Shown in pieces: positions 1 to 9,323 of a DNA stretch of 37,676 nucleotides. Source of the DNA: an uncultured Clostridia bacterium (GTDB taxonomy: Bacteria > Bacillota > Clostridia > TANB77 > CAG-508). The position numbers and the translations under genes were made by a program. The stretch is taken from NCBI GenBank assembly GCA_949280815.1, contig CASDJM010000015.1, positions 1-37,676 on the forward strand, written 5' to 3'. The notes under the pieces were generated by a model. The model searched no databases. It was not told the origin of the DNA and saw only the letters and a list, made by a program, of their open reading frames with translations. Position 1 is the stretch's first letter, and every line of letters starts with the position of its first letter.

Positions 1-114
1 CAAAACTCCCTCTTTCCTTTGTTTTTTGCGCTTTGTTCAATTATGTTCTCTTGTTATATCTTGGCTTTGCTTATTTATATCACATTAATTATTTTTTGTC
101 TAGTATTGTAATAA

Positions 115-140
115 AACTGTAACATTTTAAAGTTACAGTT
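115..140 (-). terminator. Hairpin downstream of thiN, possible terminator
   Basis: A 9-bp perfect stem (AACTGTAAC / GTTACAGTT) with an 8-nt loop lies just past the thiN stop codon. On the minus strand a short T-rich stretch follows. It could be a weak terminator, or a fragment of the GTTACnGTTCAGCC repeat family found elsewhere in the window, because GTTACAGTTTAGCC continues on the plus strand. Confidence 0.35.
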
Positions 141-161
141 TAGCCTTATCACCTTTTTATC

Positions 162-810
162 TTAATCTTTACTCTCTATTACTATTAAAATTCCATGCTT
201 TATTTTAATAGTAGCCACATCTTTTACTATCTCGTTACTAACACCTAAACTCAATCCGATAGACAAACTAGTATTGTTTAGAGGATACTTAAAACCTTCT
301 AAAGTAATTCCTTCCACAGTAGTAGTTAGTGGGATTAAAGAAATATATTTTCCATAAATTTTATTTTTAGCTAAGGTAATATTATCTTTTATCAAATAAA
401 TTTTATTGTAAGAATCTTGTATTTGACATGGAATTCCTACTTCTAATGCATTTTTAAGAATATGGATATTTGCCAATGTATGATCCATTCTCTTTCCAAG
501 TACGCCCATAATTGTAATATTTGAACTCTTTAATTGAATAGCAAGTTTTAAAGCAATATCTGTATCTGTATTATCTTTCTCTGGATTATACTTATGAAAA
601 ACAATTCGGAAATTATTTTGATAAAATCGTAATAATTTTATATTTACGGAATCAAAATCTCCTACCACATGATTTGGCACAATATTAAGTCCATGTAAAA
701 TCTCTAAACCTCTATCAACAGCAATAATATTTTGTCCGACTATGTTCTTTACAATATTTTGTTAATTGCTCTTGATTTATATCTCCACCTGCAATAATTA
801 GTGTATCCAT
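162..810 (-). CDS. thiN: Thiamine pyrophosphokinase, read through one +1 shift at CGG
   Basis: Thiamine pyrophosphokinase makes thiamine diphosphate from thiamine and ATP in the cytosol. The frame opens at the ATG at 810 (MDTLIIAGGD, preceded by TAGGAG) and runs 24 codons to the CGG at 738-736, after which it would stop within a few codons. Dropping base 738 joins it to the long downstream frame, giving AVDRGLEILHG and then VPNHVVGDFDS, the expected N-terminal half of the family. The joined protein is 215 residues, the usual family length. Further family-like segments are DTDIALKLA and MGVLGKRMDHTLANI (the substrate/Mg region). The gene sits 23 nt after the YbhN-like gene. Neither frame alone makes a full enzyme. 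The identification is by motif and length; the frameshift is an inference. Confidence 0.85.
735..738 (-). other. CGG +1 frameshift site in thiN (AGT CGG A)
   Basis: In-frame codons are CAT AGT CGG ACA. Skipping the C at 738 gives AGT GGA CAA (Ser-Gly-Gln) and opens the rest of the enzyme. A nearby out-of-frame TCGGA in the same gene (ATC GGA, Ile-Gly in SLSIGLS) needs no correction, so the phase matters rather than the tetranucleotide. Confidence 0.85.
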
Positions 811-833
811 TTTTTGTTTTCTCCTATAAAAAT

Positions 834-1895
834 TTAGTTCCTGTTTCTCTTTATTGGTATTAAAAATAAAACTCCTGCAATAATTGGTAAATAAAAAGTA
901 TACATTCTCCAAAATAAAATAGACATGTTAATAGTTCCATTTTGGAAAATAGAGTTGAATAATAAGTAAAATCCACCTTCTGCTCCAATCCCTGAACCAG
1001 GTGTTGGAATAAATGTCATAATTAATAGTAAAAATGCTTGTGTCGGTATGATTTGTAAAAAACCTATTCCATGGTTTCCAAATGCTCGATATACCATATA
1101 AGTGATAGAATAATATACCATACTTTGTATGACTGCTATGATAAACATTTTTACTACCATTTTTTTTTGTGCTTTCATAATGACAAATTGATTTCCGAAA
1201 TTGTCTATACTTTCGTTTAGTTTTTCTATTCTTTGCTCTGTATTTTTTAGAATGTGCATTTTTCCTAGTAATTTAACGATTGGGTTAGTAATAAATATTA
1301 TGATTTCTTTTTTTATTCCAGCTAATATCATAACTATGATTGCTATAATATTGACAAGAAATCCTATCATCGCTATCCACAAATAGTCTTGCATTAATGT
1401 TTTAAAAAAGTCAAATTCGATAGCTATAACAACTAACGTAGAAGTTACTAAAGCTGTCTGTGTAATAATAAACTTTATTGCCATTGCGGATAAAGAATCA
1501 CTTATCCTTTTTCCTGTCTTGTTTAATTCATATGCTTGCATCGGCTGTCCACCAGATGAAAAAGGTGTTATATTATTGAATAACTGCCCAATCATTGCTA
1601 CTTTAATGGAATTTGTAAATTTTTGATTATGATATATTTTCTTGATTGGTATGTGTAAGTTTAAACTCTCACAAGTCCAATGAATTAGTAAACATCCTAA
1701 GCCAGCTATTACCCATTTATAATCTACACTGTTTAAGACATTGATAATATTTTCCATTCCATCTACTTTTAACATATAGATAAATAAACCTAAAAATATA
1801 ATAAAAATTATACTTATATTTAATATAGCTGATTTTTTATTAGTGGGTTTCTTTTCAATTGTTTCTTGCAAATCAATTTTGACTTCTTCTTGCAC
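834..1895 (-). CDS. YbhN/UPF0104-like integral membrane protein (LPG-synthase TM fold)
   Basis: This is a polytopic membrane protein of the lysylphosphatidylglycerol-synthase transmembrane / YbhN family, about 353 residues with around eight hydrophobic segments. Family features are NSIKVAMIGQLFNNITPFSSGGQPMQ near residue 100 and FIPTPGSGIGAEGGFYLLF near residue 300. The soluble catalytic domain of MprF is absent, so it is more likely a flippase or uncharacterised YbhN protein than a full MprF. The frame is open to a GTG at 1904, but AGAGGTG sits at that position. The second GTG at 1895 has this ribosome site about 6 nt upstream and is the likelier start. An out-of-frame CGG (TTC GGA) occurs without any break. 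Confidence 0.75.
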   Translation of the reverse strand: MQEEVKIDLQETIEKKPTNKKSAILNISIIFIIFLGLFIYMLKVDGMENIINVLNSVDYKWVIAGLGCLLIHWTCESLNLHIPIKKIYHNQKFTNSIKVAMIGQLFNNITPFSSGGQPMQAYELNKTGKRISDSLSAMAIKFIITQTALVTSTLVVIAIEFDFFKTLMQDYLWIAMIGFLVNIIAIIVMILAGIKKEIIIFITNPIVKLLGKMHILKNTEQRIEKLNESIDNFGNQFVIMKAQKKMVVKMFIIAVIQSMVYYSITYMVYRAFGNHGIGFLQIIPTQAFLLLIMTFIPTPGSGIGAEGGFYLLFNSIFQNGTINMSILFWRMYTFYLPIIAGVLFLIPIKRNRN

Positions 1896-1990
1896 TATTT
1901 TCACCTCTATTTATTTTATAGTTAAATTATATACTTTATTATTGTAAAAAATCAATTGATTTCTTCTTAATTTTCTGATTTTTTCTTACT

Positions 1991-2056
1991 ACTGGTTACT
2001 GTTCAGCCCATTATTTGTTGTTCTTCTGAGAAAAGAGCGAGACTGACCAGTAACTA
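1991..2056. repeat. 65-bp GTTACTGTTCAGCC palindromic repeat, copy 1
   Basis: Imperfect terminal inverted repeats (GTTACTGTTCAGCC, and GACTGACCAGTAAC on the right) flank a centre containing TTCTTCTGAGAAAAGAGC. A close relative lies upstream of mraZ at 26608-26667. It looks like a short dispersed foldback repeat. The 1905-2175 gap between the ferredoxin and the YbhN-like gene holds nothing else recognisable. Confidence 0.7.
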
Positions 2057-2175
2057 CTACTGTTTCTCTTAAAAGTTTATATATTTTTTAACAAGTATTA
2101 ATTTGTAACTATTTTTTCTATAATAAAAGCCCTCCATGTTATTTTATCTAACATTTTGGGTTTTATTTGTACCTC

Positions 2176-2346
2176 TTATTCTTCAACTGGTGCTTCGACT
2201 GGACAAACTCCTGCACAAGTACCACAGTTGATACAAGCTGATTCATCTATTACGAATTTATCATCACCTTGTGATATACATTGTACTGGACATTCAGCGG
2301 CACAAGCGCCACAAGAAATACATTTATCTGTAATTTTGTATGCCAT
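2176..2346 (-). CDS. 2[4Fe-4S] ferredoxin, 56 aa
   Basis: A small clostridial-type ferredoxin, an electron carrier in the cytosol. The 56-residue product carries two classical cluster motifs: CISCGACAAECPVQC near residues 9-23, and CINCGTCAGVCPVE near residues 38-51, each with the CxxCxxCxxxCP spacing. Start is the ATG at 2346, preceded by a strong AGGAGGTG ribosome site (plus-strand CACCTCCT at 2353-2360). It lies 12 nt downstream of ricT in the same direction and may be cotranscribed with it. Length and motifs match the family well. Confidence 0.95.
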   Translation of the reverse strand: MAYKITDKCISCGACAAECPVQCISQGDDKFVIDESACINCGTCAGVCPVEAPVEE

Positions 2347-2358
2347 ATTTTTCACCTC

Positions 2359-3264
2359 CTAATTCTTCTTATCTTGTTCTTCTAATTTTTCTAATTCTTC
2401 TAATTCTTTTTTATGTTCTAATTCTTCTTGATTTATTTGTTCTGCAATAGCATCTTTAATCACTTTTATATCTTTTGCATCATATCTTTTATAAAAGTAT
2501 CCCTCTTCATTGTCTTTTATCTTGACTCTTACTCGTTCTTTCAATGTTTCAATTGATTCTACTTCTCCTACTCCCTCTTCGGTCTCTACAATAGCTCCTA
2601 TATTAGGAAGTTTTTTTAACTTTTCTTCATAAACATCATTTTCATATTTTAGACAACACATTAGTCTTCCACAATTTCCTGATATTTTTGATGGATTTAA
2701 CGACATATTTTGTTCTTTTGCCATCTTGATAGATACTGTTTCAAAATCACTTAAGAAAGAACAACAACAAAGTTCTCTACCACAAATTCCATTTCCACCA
2801 ATTCTTTTTACTTCATCTCTAACCCCTATTTGTCTTAGCTCAATACGAGTTTTGTAAATAGCTGCTAAGTCTTTTACTAACTCTCTAAAATCAATCCTTC
2901 CATCTGCTGTAAAATAAAATAGAATTTTGCTGTTATCAAATTTATATTCAACATCAGTTAAAGTCATGTCTAATTTATGCTGTTTTATTTTCTTTAAACA
3001 TACCTCAAATGTTTCTTTTTCTTTTTTCCTACACTCTTCATAATGTTTATGGTCTTTGTAATTAGCAATTCTTATGACTTTTTTCAAAGGTAATACAATT
3101 TTGTCATCTTCTACCCAACGATTTGGTATCATAACTTCTCCATATTCTTCTCCTTGTGCAGTTTCAACAATAACTTTATCACCTTTTCTTACTCTCAACC
3201 TTTTTGGATTAAAGAAATATATTTTTCCTAATTTTTTAAATCTTACACCTATTATATTTTTCAA
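2359..3264 (-). CDS. ricT: RicT/YaaT-type PSP1-domain protein
   Basis: This is a PSP1-domain protein of the RicT (YaaT) family. In Bacillus, RicT with RicA and RicF forms an Fe-S complex that helps RNase Y-dependent mRNA processing and phosphorelay/sporulation signalling. The 301-residue product contains the typical core with several cysteines (GICGRELCCCSFL near residue 160 and NCGRLMCCLKYE near residue 197) that bind the Fe-S cluster in relatives. It ends in a Glu/Lys-rich tail. The start is a TTG at 3264 overlapping the holB stop by 4 nt, with GGAGG inside the end of holB. The holB-ricT order is the usual one in Bacillota. Confidence 0.93.
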   Translation of the reverse strand: MKNIIGVRFKKLGKIYFFNPKRLRVRKGDKVIVETAQGEEYGEVMIPNRWVEDDKIVLPLKKVIRIANYKDHKHYEECRKKEKETFEVCLKKIKQHKLDMTLTDVEYKFDNSKILFYFTADGRIDFRELVKDLAAIYKTRIELRQIGVRDEVKRIGGNGICGRELCCCSFLSDFETVSIKMAKEQNMSLNPSKISGNCGRLMCCLKYENDVYEEKLKKLPNIGAIVETEEGVGEVESIETLKERVRVKIKDNEEGYFYKRYDAKDIKVIKDAIAEQINQEELEHKKELEELEKLEEQDKKN

Positions 3265-4148
3265 CTAACTTCCTCCCACATGTTAAACACAAGATTATCT
3301 ATACACATATCATAATTTCCATTTTGTTTCAACCTTTTTTTCGTATTTTCCACAATATTAATACAATTTGTGTATAAATAATTCTCTTTTGCATAATTTA
3401 ACAACAATATATTGATATACTCTAATATTTCAAAAATCTCATCTTTTGCTTTATACAACGGTTCTGCTAGTTGTACAATTTCAAGTAAATCCTTTTTATT
3501 TAAACTATCTATCATATTATCTAACTTATCATATTCTGACTGCTTATCTTTTAATTGAATGGCTTTTCCAATACTTCCTTGAAATATAGATAAATAGTTT
3601 TGACTTATATTGCTCATACCATAGTTCATTTCCATATATTGTTTTAGTTCTTCATCAGCAATTGCTTGAAATCTCAGTATCATACATCTAGATTTTATTG
3701 TTGCTAGAAATGCATTTTCATTACTTCCTATTAAAATAATAGTTGCAAATTCAGGAGGTTCCTCCAATGTCTTTAGTAAGCAATTTTGGGCTTCTGATGT
3801 CATAACTTCCGCATCATTTATGATATATACTTTTTTGTTTGATACAATTGGCTTTTCTTGTATCTTTTTTTGTAAAAGACGAATTTGTTCAATCTTTATA
3901 CTATTACCATCTGGTTGTACATACATAAAATCAGGGTGATTATTACTCTTAAATTCAATACAAGATTTACAGGTATAATTTTGCTCTTTTCCAATACATA
4001 AGATGTTTTTAGCAAATTCCATTGCTAACATATTTTTCCCTATTCCCTGTGTTCCAATAAACAAATAACTATGCGATAAAGTCTGATTATGAATGGACTT
4101 TGTTAGTATCTGTTTTATTTGATTATTGCCAATTATATCTTCAAACAT
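3261..4148 (-). CDS. holB: DNA polymerase III delta-prime subunit
   Basis: The clamp-loader delta-prime subunit is an AAA+ protein that helps load the beta sliding clamp at the replication fork. The 295-residue product opens with MFEDIIGNNQIKQIL, has a P-loop (GTQGIGKN, about residue 33), a zinc-binding cysteine set (Cys near 52, 60 and 63), and the sensor/SRC-like stretch NCLLKTLEEPP (about residue 127) followed by IKSRC. These are hallmarks of HolB/DnaX-type loaders. It is followed by ricT with a 4-nt overlap. ATG start at 4148. Confidence 0.93.
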   Translation of the reverse strand: MFEDIIGNNQIKQILTKSIHNQTLSHSYLFIGTQGIGKNMLAMEFAKNILCIGKEQNYTCKSCIEFKSNNHPDFMYVQPDGNSIKIEQIRLLQKKIQEKPIVSNKKVYIINDAEVMTSEAQNCLLKTLEEPPEFATIILIGSNENAFLATIKSRCMILRFQAIADEELKQYMEMNYGMSNISQNYLSIFQGSIGKAIQLKDKQSEYDKLDNMIDSLNKKDLLEIVQLAEPLYKAKDEIFEILEYINILLLNYAKENYLYTNCINIVENTKKRLKQNGNYDMCIDNLVFNMWEEVS

Positions 4149-4215
4149 CCTTTTCCCTCTTTTATTATAATTTTTAATATTATAAATTGTTCAATATTAA
4201 ACTTTATAATCTTCT

Positions 4216-4848
4216 TTATTGAACCTTCCCCCATTTATTTAATGGCCAAATTCTAATTGCTACTGTACTTTCAATTTCTTCTAATGGAATACATCCAAAA
4301 GCTCTACAATCTGTACTATGGTTTCTATTATCTCCCATAGCAAAAATACAATTTTCAGGAACAACAAAATCATTAAATCCTACTCCTGACACATCAGTAA
4401 CGATTCCTTCTTGTAAATATGGTTCTTCCAATGCTTCTCCATTGATATATACTTTTCCTTCTTTTATTTCTACATGTTCACCTGGTAAAGCAATTGCTCT
4501 TTTAATATAACTTCTTTTTCCAACTTCTAAAAAATTATTAACAAACCATTGAAATGTATTTTTTTCATTGTACTTTGCTACTGGATTGCTTGAATCTATT
4601 TCAGAAGCTGTATAAGTTATTTTAGCTGGCTCTTCAAAGGTTATAATTTCTCCTCTTTTTGGTAATGTTTTCGTGGTTCTTCCCCAACGATTCAACCATA
4701 ATCTTTCATCTTGTATTAACGTTGGATACATAGATACTTGTTTTACAATGGTTGGAGTTCCTATAAAATAGCGAAATAGCATCGCTAATACTAATGCAAT
4801 GATAATACAATACACCCATTCTAATATATCTTTTGTTTTTTCACTCAA
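4216..4848 (-). CDS. lepB: Signal peptidase I
   Basis: Type I signal peptidase, a membrane-anchored serine-lysine protease that removes signal peptides on the outer face of the membrane. The 210-residue product has one N-terminal membrane segment (about residues 12-29). The catalytic Ser lies in QVSMYPTL (about residue 39) and the catalytic Lys in YIKRAIALPGE (about residue 115). The C-terminal box GDNRNHSTDCRAFG (about residue 172) is also present. The start is a TTG at 4848 with GGAGAG upstream. Confidence 0.93.
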   Translation of the reverse strand: MSEKTKDILEWVYCIIIALVLAMLFRYFIGTPTIVKQVSMYPTLIQDERLWLNRWGRTTKTLPKRGEIITFEEPAKITYTASEIDSSNPVAKYNEKNTFQWFVNNFLEVGKRSYIKRAIALPGEHVEIKEGKVYINGEALEEPYLQEGIVTDVSGVGFNDFVVPENCIFAMGDNRNHSTDCRAFGCIPLEEIESTVAIRIWPLNKWGKVQ

Positions 4849-4948
4849 TGTAATCTCTCCTTTTTAGCATTTTGTTTTATCTTTACCATTATACATTAAT
4901 CTTTTTGATTTTTCAATGACAAAATGGATTTAAGTTTCTGTTTTTTTA

Positions 4949-5210
4949 TTATAGTGTTACAATTCACGGCTAACTGAAATTAATTGATGAAAAAGCTACT
5001 TATAAAAAATGTGAAAATCAAGCGAATGTAGAGTAATCAAGCTAGAAATTCTTAATTCATTTTTTGGAAAGTGTTCAAGCTTGTCTTGAAGGGTGCCAAA
5101 AAATGAATTTAGAATTTCTGTGATGATTAGCTCGCCCCAAGCTTGTTTAAAAGTTTTTTATAAGTAGCTTTTGTTATTCAATAATTAAACTGTGAATTGT
5201 AACATTATAA
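4949..5210. repeat. 262-bp foldback (MITE-like) element
   Basis: The ends are inverted repeats (TGTTACAATTCAC on the left, GTGAATTGTAACA on the right). Further matching arms lie inside (AAAAAGCTACTTATAAAAAA against its reverse complement near 5154-5173, and AGAAATTC...ATTCATTTTTTGG against CCAAAAAATGAAT...GAATTTCT). The whole element could fold into one long hairpin. It fills most of the 4849-5282 gap, where no gene is visible. The central motif ATGTAGAGTAAT is shared with the 13460-13759 element. Confidence 0.75.
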
Positions 5211-5282
5211 GTTTATATAAAAGTTATAATATATAGTAAAATGCAGTGATACACAGTTTGGGCAGTAAAGAAACATTTCCCT

Positions 5283-6720
5283 TTACTGCTTTGTTGGAAT
5301 TTTTACTACAACTTCTGTACCTTGTCCAACTACACTTTTAATATCGATACTTCCTCCGTTCTTATCTAAAATTTCCTTTGCAATAGAAAGTCCGAAGTCC
5401 TGTACCTCCCATTTCTCTTGTACGAGCCTTATCTACTCGATAAAATCTTTCAAAAATTCTATTTAAATCATCCTCTGGAATTCCAATTCCGTTATCAAAA
5501 ACCTTAATATAAGCATCATTATAAACAAAACCTACATATATTTTTATTTCTCCACCTTCTTTTGTGTATTTTATACTATTTGTTAAAATATTTAATACTA
5601 CTCTTTCTATATCGTATTTATCTGCATAAACAGGTGGTACATCAGCAGTTACAAAAGAATTTACTTTATGATTTTTCTTCTTAATTTCAATTGCTAATTT
5701 GTCTTGGCATTTCTTTACCAAATCTCCTAGGTCAAAGGCTTCTTTTTGTATAATTTTATTATTATTATCATAACGGGATAAAGTCAATAAATCAGTTACT
5801 AATTTTGCCATTCTTCTTGCTTCAGTTGCAATTACGTTTAAGAATTTGTCTTGCATCTCTTTTTCATATTCCCCTTCTAATAGTGTATCTGCATACCCCA
5901 TAATAGAAGTAATTGGTGTTTTCAATTCATGAGAAACATCTGCCACAAATTCTTTTTGCATTGTATCCAATTTTACATGCTCTGTAATATCTTGTATAAC
6001 AGCTATGACTCCATCTGGTCGATCTGTTTCATTTTTAAAAGGTGCAAAAAATACATTCATATATTTGTCTTCTACTTGTATTCGCTGTTCTGTTGACGTC
6101 CAATTTTCTAAATAAATTATTTTTTCCATGTTAATATCTAATTTGAATTTCTTGAAGATATCTTCAAATGTATTATCTTCTGGACGAATACTTAAAAACT
6201 TTTTAGCTGCTGGATTAATTAGAATGATTTCTCCTTGCATGTTAAACGCTATAATTCCATCTGTCATATGAAGTAAAATTGTTTCAATTTGATTTTTCTG
6301 TGTTGATACTTCACTTAATTTTTCTTCTAACTCAAGGGTCATAACACCTAAAACATTTTCTAAATCTTTTGGTTCACTTCTTTTTTTATTTTTTGAAATT
6401 CTCTTTCCATTTTTATCTTCCTCTGTAATTCTTTCTGCACTTTTAATTAATTTGTTAATCGGATAGATAATATATCTTGATAAAAATATGGCAGCTACTA
6501 TATGCACCATTGACAATATAACCCCAGAAATTCCTAATATTCCTATTGTTTGATTTCGTAATTCTAGAGTAGAAACTACTTGTCCAACTTGTATTTGTTG
6601 ACTTAAATCATTAAGCGAACTTAGAAAAAATATTCCTAACCCACTAATAATGATAAGACCAATTATAAATGATATTAAAATAATCTTATTAAATTGTATA
6701 TTTTTAAGCATTTTTTTCAT
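5283..6720 (-). CDS. WalK/PhoR-type sensor histidine kinase, read through one +1 shift at CGG
   Basis: A membrane sensor kinase. It has two membrane segments (about 13-33 and 58-82) with a short outer loop, then a HAMP region (about 83-138), a PAS domain (about 142-245), HisKA with His264 in DVSHELKTP, and a HATPase with an N box (NILTNSIKYT), a G1 box (DNGIGIPED) and the last G box. The frame breaks at the in-frame CGG at 5394-5392, exactly in that last G box. Uncorrected it reads GGTGLRTFYCK and stops. Skipping base 5394 restores GTGLGLSIAKEILDKNGG and about 36 further residues to a stop at 5283, giving 478 residues. No response regulator gene adjoins it, which is unusual for WalK/PhoR. Domain calls are firm; the exact subfamily is not. 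Confidence 0.85.
5391..5394 (-). other. CGG +1 frameshift site in the histidine kinase (CTT CGG A)
   Basis: In-frame codons GGA CTT CGG ACT. Dropping the C at 5394 gives GGA CTT GGA CTT TCT ATT (GLGLSI), the near-invariant ATP-lid box of histidine kinases. This is one of the clearest cases, because the family consensus leaves no doubt about the intended frame. Confidence 0.9.
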
Positions 6721-6786
6721 TTCCTTTTACTAATTATTTTTTCGTAATTTTTTATCTTCTAGGAAAGTTTTCTCTATTAGATTATC

Positions 6787-6878
6787 TTAAAAGTTTATCT
6801 ATTTTTATCTTCTACTGAAAGTTTTCATACTATGATAACCCTCTTTCCTTGAATATAAAAAATAGATAAACTTTTTAA
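6787..6878. repeat. TTAAAAGTTTATCTATTTTTA hairpin repeat, copy 1
   Basis: Roughly 22-bp inverted ends (TTAAAAGTTTATCTATTTTT and its near reverse complement) lie in the murG-kinase gap. A second copy with the same ends but a different centre lies at 36650-36763, and a looser relative at 24224-24295. It may act as a bidirectional terminator or be a small foldback element. The 6721-6893 gap holds nothing else. Confidence 0.65.
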
Positions 6879-6893
6879 TAAGAATCAATAGAA

Positions 6894-8012
6894 CTAAGTA
6901 GTCATTAATTTTTTGATTTCTTCATAAATCTTATCTTCTACTTGATTAGTAGAAACTTTCAGTGCATTTTTGCCCATTTTAAACATTTTACATTGATCTA
7001 AGATTATTTCTTCAATCATTTGATTTAATCTTTCTCCTGTTAATTCTTCATTTAAAATAATCTTTGCTGCTCCTATATTTTCTAAAACTTTAGCATTATA
7101 TAACTGATGATTATGACTTACATTAGGAAGTGGTACTAGTATAGAAGGCTTTCCCAAGTTAGAAATTTCTGTTACTGTCATGGCTCCTGCTCTTCCAATT
7201 ATAACATCAGAAATATTCATAACCTCTTGCATATTGTAAATATATGGTACTATTTTCATATTATCTAAATGATTAATATAAATATGACTGTTTTCTAAGT
7301 TTTCTTTTACCATATCAAATTGATTTGGTCCAGTTGCCCAAATCATTTGATAATTTTTATTTAACTTGTTATTAATAATTTGAATAATTGCCTCATTAAT
7401 TTTCTGAGCACCTTGACTTCCACCAGATACTAAGATAATTGGTTTTGTTTCATTTAAGCCTATTTCCTTCAGAATTCTATTTTTTTCATTTATCCCATAC
7501 TCTTGCTTTTTTATTTTTATAGGTGTACCAGTATGTACTACATTTTTTGCATTTTTTATTCTTGGAATAGCAGCTTCAAAAGACACTAAAATAGCATCTG
7601 TTTTTTTCGCTAACATCTTTACTGCTTTTCCTGGAAAGCTATTACTTTCATGTAACATAGTTGGAATATGCAAACTATGAGCTGATGAAATAACCGCACC
7701 ACATATGTAACCACCTGTTCCAATTACTATATCTGGTTTAAATTCTTTTATAATTTTTTTGGCTTCTGTAAATCCTTTCAAAGTTTTAATCATCTTTTTT
7801 ATATTTTCAATTGAAATCTTCTTACTTAATCCATAAGCTTCGATCGTTTTTAACTCATAACCAGCTCTTGGAACCAAATCATTTTCTAGTCCTCTTGTGG
7901 TTCCAATAAATATAATTTTAGAATCCTTTTCTTCTTGCTTAATCTTGTTAGCAATTGCTATTCCTGGATTAATATGACCAGCTGTTCCTGCTGCTGCTAT
8001 AATTACTCTCAT
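6894..8012 (-). CDS. murG: MurG, UDP-GlcNAc:undecaprenyl-PP-MurNAc-pentapeptide GlcNAc transferase
   Basis: MurG turns lipid I into lipid II on the inner face of the membrane. The product (372 residues from the chosen start) begins MRVIIAAAGTAGHINPGIA, the MurG N-terminal glycine-rich loop. It also has GTGGYICGAVI, LHESNSFPGK, VSGGSQGAQKINE, and IGRAGAMTVTEISNLGKPSILVPLP, the donor-binding signature. An in-frame ATG exists 11 codons upstream (8045), but AAGGAG lies 6-7 nt before the ATG at 8012, which also matches the family start. It follows ftsW in the cluster. Confidence 0.95.
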   Translation of the reverse strand: MRVIIAAAGTAGHINPGIAIANKIKQEEKDSKIIFIGTTRGLENDLVPRAGYELKTIEAYGLSKKISIENIKKMIKTLKGFTEAKKIIKEFKPDIVIGTGGYICGAVISSAHSLHIPTMLHESNSFPGKAVKMLAKKTDAILVSFEAAIPRIKNAKNVVHTGTPIKIKKQEYGINEKNRILKEIGLNETKPIILVSGGSQGAQKINEAIIQIINNKLNKNYQMIWATGPNQFDMVKENLENSHIYINHLDNMKIVPYIYNMQEVMNISDVIIGRAGAMTVTEISNLGKPSILVPLPNVSHNHQLYNAKVLENIGAAKIILNEELTGERLNQMIEEIILDQCKMFKMGKNALKVSTNQVEDKIYEEIKKLMTT

Positions 8013-8109
8013 TTCAAACTCCTTCTTCAATGATTTTTTCCTCATACCTAAAGATATTACTTACCTGTAAGCTCACTTAATGCTCTCTCAACTAAGGACA
8101 TCCAAAAAA

Positions 8110-9246
8110 TCATGATTTAGCACTTGCTCTTGATATGTTCAGCAATATTCCCATTTCACATAGTAATATGAATAATGCTGTTCCACCGATAACTAAAAAA
8201 TGGTAGTGGCATTCCTGTTGCTGGCATAGATGAAGTTACAACTGCTACATTAATAATGACTTGTATGGCTACTAATGCTGTAATACCAACTGCTACTAAG
8301 CTTCCAAACATGTCTGGTGCTCTCATTGCGATTAGGATTCCTCGCCATATAAAAATAGCAAACAAAACTAAAACAGCAACACACCCTATAAATCCTAATT
8401 CTTCTCCTAGAATTGAGAAGATAAAATCATTATGTGGTTCTGGTATGTATAAAAATTTTTGCTTACTTTCTCCTAATCCTGCTCCAAATAGGCCTCCGAG
8501 AACCGAATGGCATATAAACTTTGAATTACTTGCCATCCATCTCCTGTTGCATCTTTCCATGGGTCTAAAAAAGTAACAACTCTTTGTAATCTGTATGGTT
8601 CTAACAAAATCAATCCTACAATGGCTGGAACGCCAACAACACTTCCAGTTGCTAAAAACTGCCAAAATTTACATCCTGCAGTAATCATCATAATAGAACA
8701 AATTCCAATAATAACAATGGAACTACTAAAATGTGGTTCTAATAACAAAAGTCCTATAATCGGTGCTAATAAGCACATATGCTTAATAAATCCTTTCGTA
8801 TAAATACCTAATTCATCTCTATTTTTCATTAGGATTCCAGCATAAAATATAATCATTAGTAATTTTACCATCTCAGATGGTTGAACAGATAATGTTTCTG
8901 TTACATAAATCCATCTTTTAGCACCATTTACTTCTCTTCCTGCAACTAATACTAAAGCCAATAAAATAAGAGCAATCCACCAAGCATGTTTATAAAATTT
9001 TTGATAAAATCGATAATCAATTTTAGATATAAACAACATGGCAACAATTCCTAAAATAGCAAATATTAATTGTTTTGAAAAATAAGAATAACTATCTCCA
9101 CTTTCTGCTAAAGCAGAAGGTGAACTGGCTGACAATACCATAATTAAGCCAATTGAAAGCAATAACAATATGGTAATTAATAAAGTAAAATCAATTGGAT
9201 TATTTAAAAAACTTGAAAAACTCTTTTCTTTTCTTTTCTTCGCCAT
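8110..9246 (-). CDS. ftsW: FtsW/SpoVE-type SEDS lipid II polymerase, read through three +1 shifts at CGG
   Basis: SEDS-family glycosyltransferase/flippase partner of a class B PBP in septal or spore-cortex wall synthesis. It is a polytopic membrane protein. The frame breaks at three in-frame CGG codons: 8505-8503, 8498-8496 (one codon later, in the corrected frame) and 8188-8186. Skipping one C each time gives a continuous 377-residue protein, the normal length. It reads YAIGSGGLFGAGLGESKQK, then IPEPHNDFIFSILGEELGF, then PLPFFSYGGTALFILLCEMG. These are the most conserved FtsW/SpoVE signatures, and two of them span the shift points. The stop is at 8112-8110. FtsW and SpoVE cannot be told apart from this sequence. 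Confidence 0.88.
8186..8188 (-). other. Third CGG +1 frameshift site in ftsW (TAT CGG T)
   Basis: Codons AGT TAT CGG TGG. Skipping base 8188 gives AGT TAT GGT GGA ACA, i.e. the SYGGTA signature that is nearly universal in FtsW/RodA/SpoVE proteins, and a normal C-terminus of 25 residues. Confidence 0.9.
8495..8505 (-). other. Paired CGG +1 frameshift sites in ftsW, one codon apart
   Basis: Reading ATT CGG T, the C at 8505 is skipped to give ATT GGT TCT. The next codon is again CGG, and skipping 8498 gives GGA GGC CTA. The protein is then IGSGGLFGAGLGESKQK, the SEDS consensus. Two shifts in nine bases, both needed, are hard to explain as decay. Confidence 0.9.
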
Positions 9247-9323
9247 GAAAAACCTTTTCCTTTCTATTCTTAGGATTCAATAAGCTCAAATCTTTTTGTT
9301 TTTTAATCTTTACAAAATTTTTT

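Noticed and set aside
250-260. TCGGA as a sequence-only frameshift signal
   Set aside because: TCGGA also occurs as ATC GGA or TCG GAT inside intact frames (thiN near 254, murE near 10599, comF near 18157 and others) without any break, so the codon phase is decisive.
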